64,000 nucleotides of DNA from Evernia prunastri (Eukaryota; Ascomycota; Lecanoromycetes; Lecanorales; Parmeliaceae): positions 124,001 to 188,000 of the forward strand of contig NKYR01000008.1 in the NCBI GenBank assembly GCA_003184365.1. The letters run 5' to 3'. How positions within the stretch are numbered: the stretch's first letter is position 1; each line of letters opens with the position of its first letter. The notes under the pieces are model-generated. The model was not told where the DNA came from. It worked only from the letters and a program-made list of their open reading frames with translations, and ran no database searches. Shown piece after piece: positions 58,679-64,000 of the stretch. The position numbers were made by a program, and so were the translations under genes.

Positions 58679-59176
58679 ATGGCAACCATCATCCGCCGAC
58701 ACCCTCGAAAGCTCGTCGCCGGCATCCTCCTCGTCGGTAAGTTCGGGATATTTCGCAAGCCAAACTGTTCAATGCTCACACGTCACGGCCGCAGGCGCAG
58801 GATACGGCATCGCTGAGGACATACTCCCGAATCCCTTCCGAACCCACGGTGTACAGAACATCGAGAAGCGCTACTCGTCCGGCGGCGGCTCCATCAACCA
58901 TCAGCCCGGCGCGTCTACAAAGAGGGGGAATCATGAATCCGTAGATGGGAACACGGAGACGGCCAAGGGGATCGGAAGCCCGCATCATGAGGAGCATGTG
59001 CAGGGGCAGAAACCGGATGTGAGTGCACAACTTTCATTTATTGGGGCGTTGGGGAAGTGCTTGGGTAGAATAGTGGAACTTGGGCATGGGTGCTGATGAT
59101 GTGTTGGGACCAACAGCCGAGCGGGTTCGACAAGACGTGGAATAGAGCCCAGTACAACTCTGAGAAGGGAAAGTAG
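58679..59176 (+). CDS. Small basic protein of unknown function, possibly mitochondrial
   Basis: Three exons (58679-58736, 58795-59018, 59117-59176) encode about 113 aa. The joins LLVG-AGYGIAEDI and QKPD-PSGFDKTW keep frame, with donors GTAAGT and GTGAGT. The N terminus MATIIRRHPRKLVAGILLVGAG has basic residues followed by a hydrophobic stretch, like a mitochondrial presequence or inner-membrane anchor. NPFRTHGVQNIEKRYSSGGG and the end WNRAQYNSEKGK look conserved-type segments, with a polar His/Glu/Gly-rich middle. I do not recognise a characterised family. The gene is invisible to single-frame reading because no exon exceeds 75 codons. Confidence 0.65.
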
Positions 59177-59669
59177 AGGATATCATGCGTGCTCTGGTGG
59201 ATTCCACGTTGCATTGTTGGGGCGTTTTTGGTGTGCAACGGCCTATTTCAATTTCTAGCATACGAGCGAGGGCATAGACATTCAACTCTGGGCGTTGGAG
59301 CTTAGGTAGGATCGGATCACAATGGCATTGCTCATTCTTCTCTATAGTTGATGGGTCCGAAACATTCGGCGAAAACATTCATATCTGTGATACAGAGCAC
59401 ACGTTTCACAAACCTACCGTTCAATAACGCAGGCCGCGTTGAGCCAAAAGAGTCTTCTACGAATGTAGCGAGGAGAACGAGAGGCCAAAGTAGTGACGCA
59501 GCAAATCATCAATAATGGTTAAGCGGCAATTCACCCAAGCGAAGCCTCCATTGTGACATTGAATGATTTGCATTGTAGCTTTCGAGTAGTTGTACGGGGA
59601 TACTAGCTCAAGCAACCCCCAAGCTTCACTCGGCTACGCAAGCACCTTGTACCGTACTGTATCATTCGC
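59177..59669. other. Intergenic region between convergent genes
   Basis: Only domain-free frames, mostly antisense. It probably contains two 3' untranslated regions. Confidence 0.55.
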
Positions 59670-60489
59670 CTAACTGCGGTCTCCCCTCACGATACCCTCA
59701 AATCGATTCTTGAACCACTTGACCGTCTCTTGCTGGTTGATACGGTGGCTGGCTCCAACCTTGCTCTGGGCACGTCTTCGTTTGGCTACTCGCTCGCCGG
59801 GTCGTGTCCTGTAGGAGCAGTGTTCAGTACCTCGTCCAAATCCTGCGTAGACCCAAAGTGTTTTCCAAGCGAGAAGACTTACATGCAGCAGTAAAAGTCC
59901 ATGCCGTAGATACCAATTGCCGGATCGTACTTGATGCCCAAATCGATGTGTTCGCTGATACCGAATCCGAAATTACCGGTCTCTGAGAAATTCTTCTTCC
60001 GTAGCTCGTACTCCTTCACCTTGAGACCTCGCTCGAGAATCTCTGGGAGCGGATTAGCGATCGAAGTCGATAGAACGTTGTGACACTGAAGGCTCTCTAC
60101 CCTCGGCTTTGGCACCCCTTATAGTGACATGCACGGCGATCTTCTCGTTACGTCGGATCCCGAAGGTTCGGACTGTGTAGCGGGCTTTGCCTGAAAGGAA
60201 GCAGATGATGTTAGATGATGCTGCGGTGGAAGGGGGACTTCTCCAAAGGGGCAGCGTAGGAGGGGTTTCCGTACTGTAAACAGGCGTTTGACCAGATAAT
60301 TGCTCGAGTACTTTGGCTGCACGAGTAAGTCTATCACCAGATTCGCCAACAGAGATGTTGAGGACAAGTTTTTCGATGCGGAGTTCGCGCATGGGGTTTG
60401 CGCTCTTGTCTTTCTTGGATTCCGCCTGGTAATTGTAGGTTAGCATTCCCGCGAGCAGTATGGGCTATGCACCTGCGGCCACCTACCAT
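59670..60489 (-). CDS. RPL11: Cytosolic large-subunit ribosomal protein uL5 (L11)
   Basis: Five exons on the minus strand: 60489-60487 (ATG only), 60425-60275, 60190-60101, 60042-59883 and 59808-59670. They give 180 aa. The joins restore the nearly invariant family sequence: MAESKKDKSANPMRELRIE, GQTPVYS-KARYTVRTFGIRR, GAKAE-EILERGLKV, MDFYCCM-TRPGERVAKRRR. Introns are 58-84 nt. uL5 sits in the central protuberance, binds 5S rRNA with uL18, and enters the 60S subunit as part of the 5S particle. The C terminus (VRGDRS) is slightly longer than the common 174-residue form. The start-codon-only exon with an immediate GTAGGT donor is notable. The gene is divergent from SMB1. Confidence 0.95.
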
Positions 60490-60773
60490 GACCGAAGATA
60501 CGTCCGAGGGAGATGTTGCAAAGATGATAATGCTGTCGCTGTCGTTGAAAATGGGATCCTGTGTGGGCGATTAGCGAAAGTATCTAGCGGCGCTTGGCGT
60601 GTAATTCATTTTTAGCGCAGATTGTTTTGGCAACCTTCAACCGCGAGAAACTGAAGCCTTCACACGCAATACTGCAAGCTTGATATTCGAGAGAATTGAG
60701 AAGCCCAGAAGCTTAGAGCTTCATTACAATCTTTGGACAAGACAAGTCGCGTGAGCGACCACAGTTGATCATT
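60490..60773. promoter_or_regulatory. Shared promoter region of RPL11 and SMB1
   Basis: The two divergent start codons are 284 nt apart, so this interval must hold both promoters and leaders. No specific ribosomal-protein element was assigned. Confidence 0.5.
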
Positions 60774-61752
60774 ATGGCGAACAAACAGGGGAAGATGGTG
60801 AGTCTCGAAATCGGCCTTGGATTTGATGTCAGGCTTTGTTGACACTTTTGCTGATGTTCTATGGTGATAGCAAAACCTCGTAAGCTCCCAAGCCTTTTCT
60901 CGATCAGCTCTCAGACCCCCCTTCCCCAGACCTCAGCACCGTATACAGACGTACTAATACTGGTTCAGATCAACTACCGAATGAGAATTACACTGAATGA
61001 TGGGCGACAAATGACGGGGCAAATGCTAGCATTCGACAAGGTCAGTCCAAATCAGACCAAAGATACTCTTCCGCTAATTGCGACGCAGCACATGAACCTC
61101 GTCCTTGCAGACACAGAAGAGTTCCGCCGAGTGAAGCGCAAGCCTACGAAAGGCGCACAATCTGCTCCTGGCAGCTCCACACCCGCACTTGTCGAATCTG
61201 AAGAAAAGCGCACTCTTGGTCTCACCATTGTTCGCGGCACCCATATCGTCTCCTGCTCAGTCGACGGCCCTCCTCCCGCAGACCCATCGGCAAGATTAGG
61301 AGCAAGTGCACCAGGAGGTGCTGGAGGTGCGCCACCTACGTTGGCTGCTGGACCGGGCATAAGTAGACCCGCTGGAAGAGGACTGCCCGTTGGGTTAGGT
61401 GGACCGGCTGCAGGAGTAGGAGGACCAGCGCCGCCAGGAGGCTTCCCTGGATTCCCACCCGGTGGATTCCCTGGAGGCGCACCACCGGGATTCGCAGGTC
61501 GTGGAGGACCTCCAGGACCTCGTAAGCTTGTTCAAGGAATACCCCTATCCAGAATGCTAATCATTGGTTTTTAGCTGGATTCGCACCACCACCTGGATTC
61601 CCAGGTGGACCACGTAAGCTCTACCCTGTATCCAACTCCTGACTTGATGGGAATTGACGAAAGTTCTAGCACAAGGGTTTCAGCCGCCGCCCGGCTTCCA
61701 ACCTCCCCCTGGAGGCCGTGGTTTCCCACCACCAGGATTCCAAGGGCGGTGA
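60774..61752 (+). CDS. SMB1: Spliceosomal core protein SmB
   Basis: Six exons: 60774-60797, 60871-60879, 60969-61040, 61089-61521, 61575-61613 and 61670-61752, giving 219 aa. Exon 2 is only 9 nt (Gln-Asn-Leu). The Sm fold is split over exons 1-4: QNLINYRMRITLNDGRQMTG (Sm1), FDKHMNLVLADTEEFR and, as Sm2, LGLTIVRGTHIVSCSV. A Gly/Pro-rich tail with PPGF and PPPGF repeats, ending GFQGR, is typical of SmB. SmB joins six other Sm proteins in a ring around U1, U2, U4 and U5 snRNAs in the nucleus. All five introns keep phase (the proline codons at the last two junctions are completed across the splice). Confidence 0.93.
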
Positions 61753-62176
61753 TCTAGGCAGCGGTTCGAGGATTGGATCAATGCCACACTGAATAGAGGC
61801 ATTTCGCCCCATGATAGGAGAGTGAGAGCTCTATCTCAAAGGAAGGATATGAGGAAACTCCTAGCCTGGTTCTGCATATGACCAGCGCAAGGCCTGGCGT
61901 TTACCGGGGTGGGCTACTCATGTGCCACAAAAGTGTCAGAATAGTCAGGACAAATCGAGAACCTCAGAAAGCGCCACCTGCGAGACCTCAGCTTTCCTCA
62001 CCTTCGTAAACGTAAACCAAAGTAGTGAAAGAAGATGGCACGTGACAGCCGTTTATTCCGACATCGCTCAGCCGTAACCTATTCTCAGCCCTATCGGCGA
62101 TAACCAAAGCCTCCCAAATCCAAGACGTCCTCCTGCGCTTACTGCACGCATCTTCCTCTTCACTACGACTCTCACA
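61753..62176. other. Intergenic region
   Basis: No supported gene. It contains the 3' end of SMB1 and the promoter of the carrier gene. Confidence 0.55.
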
Positions 62177-63060
62177 ATGGCCGCTGCAATATCAGCGCTC
62201 AACGCCAAGATACGATCGCAGCCGGTCTTGAACTATGTCTGCTCAACCCGTACGTCGAATTAGCGCCTACACTGCTCCTCCGAACCCCAACGGACCAACC
62301 AGCTGACCATGTTTCACTCCCTTCCAGATTTCTGGGGCCCAGTCTCCAACTTCGGCATCCCGATCGCGGCTGTGATGGACACGCAGAAAGATCCCGGAAT
62401 GTATGCCCTTCCCCCCTGAGAAATCATTCCCAGTCGCCCCGCGCTCCTGAGCGAGAGAGCAACGCATCTTTCTATGCACGCTTGAAACGGGTTTTCTGAC
62501 GTTGGTGTATAACATAGCATATCCGGCCGCATGACCGGCGCCCTGATCCTCTACTCCGGCACCTTTATGCGCTACGCTCTGGCCGTTTCGCCGAAGAATT
62601 ACCTGCTGTTCGGCTGCCATTTTGTCAATTTCGGCGCGCAGTTGACGCAGGGGTATCGGTATATGCAGTATTGGAAGTGAGTGGCTCTTGTCTCCTTTCC
62701 CGTCTGGTGAGGTTTGGGGTCGAGGTTGTTGTAGTGAACAGGAGGTGTTGGGGTTGGAGGGTAAAGGGATATAGAATAAGGGCACTTCGGGGGTCGTACA
62801 TCCGGGAATAGCTTCTTAGGCAAGAACAGAACGGCACTTTCTGGACAGATCTTTACAATATGTGGATATGGATACCTACTGACGTTTTCAATAGCTATGG
62901 CGGTCGAGAATTATCATTAGAGGCGAAAGCGAAGACGGAGGCGAACCAGATTGCTCAAGACGGCAAGTCCATAGCCGGAGACGCAAAGGCTGGTGCGGAG
63001 GGCATCATCGGCGACGCGAAACAGAAAGCAGGAGAACTGAAGCAAAAAGTGGTGAAATAG
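62177..63060 (+). CDS. MPC1: Mitochondrial pyruvate carrier subunit 1
   Basis: Four exons (62177-62249, 62328-62400, 62518-62676, 62895-63060) encode about 156 aa. The joins VCST-HFWGPVSNFGIP, KDPGI-ISGRMTGAL and MQYW-NYGGREL keep frame. HFWGPVSNFGIPIAAVMD and SGRMTGALILYSGTFMRYALAVSP are signature MPC1 segments; FGCHFVNFGAQLTQGYRY follows. MPC1 pairs with another MPC subunit in the inner mitochondrial membrane to import pyruvate. After the last membrane segment a polar helical tail of about 55 residues (AKAKTEANQIAQD, AKAGAEGIIGDAKQKAGELK) extends beyond the roughly 110-130 residues of the core family. The last intron (218 nt) is longer than its neighbours, so that boundary is the least certain. 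Confidence 0.9.
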
Positions 63061-64000
63061 CCCGGTGGAGGATGATGATCGGTCGAGAGACTTTCGTGGG
63101 TATTTGCCTTGTACATACGCCTTTCAACACCGACCGTCTCGGGGCTCTGTCTGAGGCCCATCTGCAGAAATGAAGCATCGCATTTTTAGGCTTTGGGTGG
63201 GAGTGTCGACGCTGTATGGTTACGATGTGGCACTGGTGAGTTGTTGATGGCATGGTGCTTAAATTGAATTGTTACGATCAAAATTGACAAAGTATTTCTC
63301 GGGTTTATGCGTACTTGTATTGTTGGGGTTGCATTTCACTGCGGTACAAAGGTTCTTGGTAGCGTATTGTACTCGCAGAAGGGGGTTTTTGCCGTTTCTG
63401 TGACCGAGCTCGACTGGACATCTTGCTCCCTTGACTTCCTCAAATGACCAACAACAGTGTCCATACACCTTTACCGCGATGCCTTGAAGGACAGACCGCA
63501 AAGGCTTGACGAGTACGTGAATCCTTCTCTCCTCTTCTACAATTATACCATCGAGTTTATTGATCTTATAAATCTATGAACTCTTTCCCTTTCCTTATAG
63601 GTTGATATTTTTAGTAGTACATAACCTCCCGTGGTCGCAGGTAGCCAAAAAACCCGCACACCTCAAGATCGCAAGGGTCTCGATAACTCCGCAACGAACC
63701 AGTTGCAGTTGATACTTCGAGCACAAAATTTCTGAAGGATCATCTTCTCTACCTTTCGTAGGGCAGATTCTTTTTTACGGCCCTCGTAGCTGATAACTCA
63801 TGATCTGTTGAAATAATCTAGGGTGTGCGGGCTTTTTTGCTACATACCCGCAGAGATAACGTCAACTGACATTTAGGATTCCGGAACATTTGCGAGTATG
63901 CAGAGAAGTTCTCCCAGCTCCACGCTCATTCAATCCAGCTTCGGGATTTAGCGCTAACTACCCCAAGGCTGTCAAAATGGGTGGGCTCTGAGTGCATGAG
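63061..64000. other. Intergenic region to the window end
   Basis: No supported gene; the frames at 63005-63501 on the minus strand lack domains. It probably holds the 3' end of MPC1. Confidence 0.5.

Overview
The window is nuclear DNA of a filamentous ascomycete (Pezizomycotina). Genes are interrupted by short introns (about 50-160 nt, one of 218 nt) with GT..AG ends and CTAAC/CTGAC-type branch sites. Every recognisable product is a eukaryotic housekeeping protein with a fungal architecture: a Seb1/Msn2-type zinc-finger factor, Atg1, Sec59, a Mug190-type C2 protein, Ies1 and Ytm1. Protein style loosely suggests Leotiomycetes, but that placement is an impression. No bacterial, viral or plasmid gene was seen.

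Layout. 1-5876 is a long gene-poor stretch with simple repeats. 5877-14387 holds the stress regulator seb1/msn2-like (+), the J-protein DPH4 (-) and a five-exon C2/SMP-like membrane-contact protein (+). 15922-27451 holds DPH6 (+), a repeat-rich putative insertion, dolichol kinase SEC59 (+) and the autophagy kinase ATG1 (+). 28891-35065 holds four less familiar genes: a multi-pass membrane protein, a TPR protein, a Cys-rich single-pass membrane protein and a BTB protein. 36240-52352 is a dense block: M1 aminopeptidase, INO80 subunit Ies1, DEAD-box helicase Ded1, ER cyclophilin, mitochondrial uS13, Ytm1 and an Avt3-like vacuolar amino-acid transporter. 54206-63060 holds a secreted/anchored protein, two small proteins of unknown role, ribosomal protein uL5 (RPL11), SmB and mitochondrial pyruvate carrier MPC1.

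Functional themes are mostly core: translation (Ded1, uL5, uS13m, Ytm1), translation-factor modification (DPH4 and DPH6 act in the same diphthamide pathway and lie about 6 kb apart), splicing (SmB), secretion and ER (Sec59, cyclophilin B), vacuole and autophagy (Atg1, Avt3-like), chromatin (Ies1) and mitochondria (MPC1, uS13m). There is no secondary-metabolite cluster, CRISPR array or other obvious accessory system.

The items most worth a second look are: an ER cyclophilin whose last intron may switch between a soluble HAEL-tailed form and a membrane-anchored form; a 1.5-kb AT/GATT-bounded insertion with 14-bp flanking direct repeats, an internal 451-bp duplication and a large hairpin, with an N at the duplication junction that could mean an assembly fault; a probable GC-AG intron in IES1; and start-codon-only first coding exons in two ribosomal protein genes. 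All exon junctions were worked out by hand from reading frame, splice signals and remembered family conservation; no transcript evidence was available.
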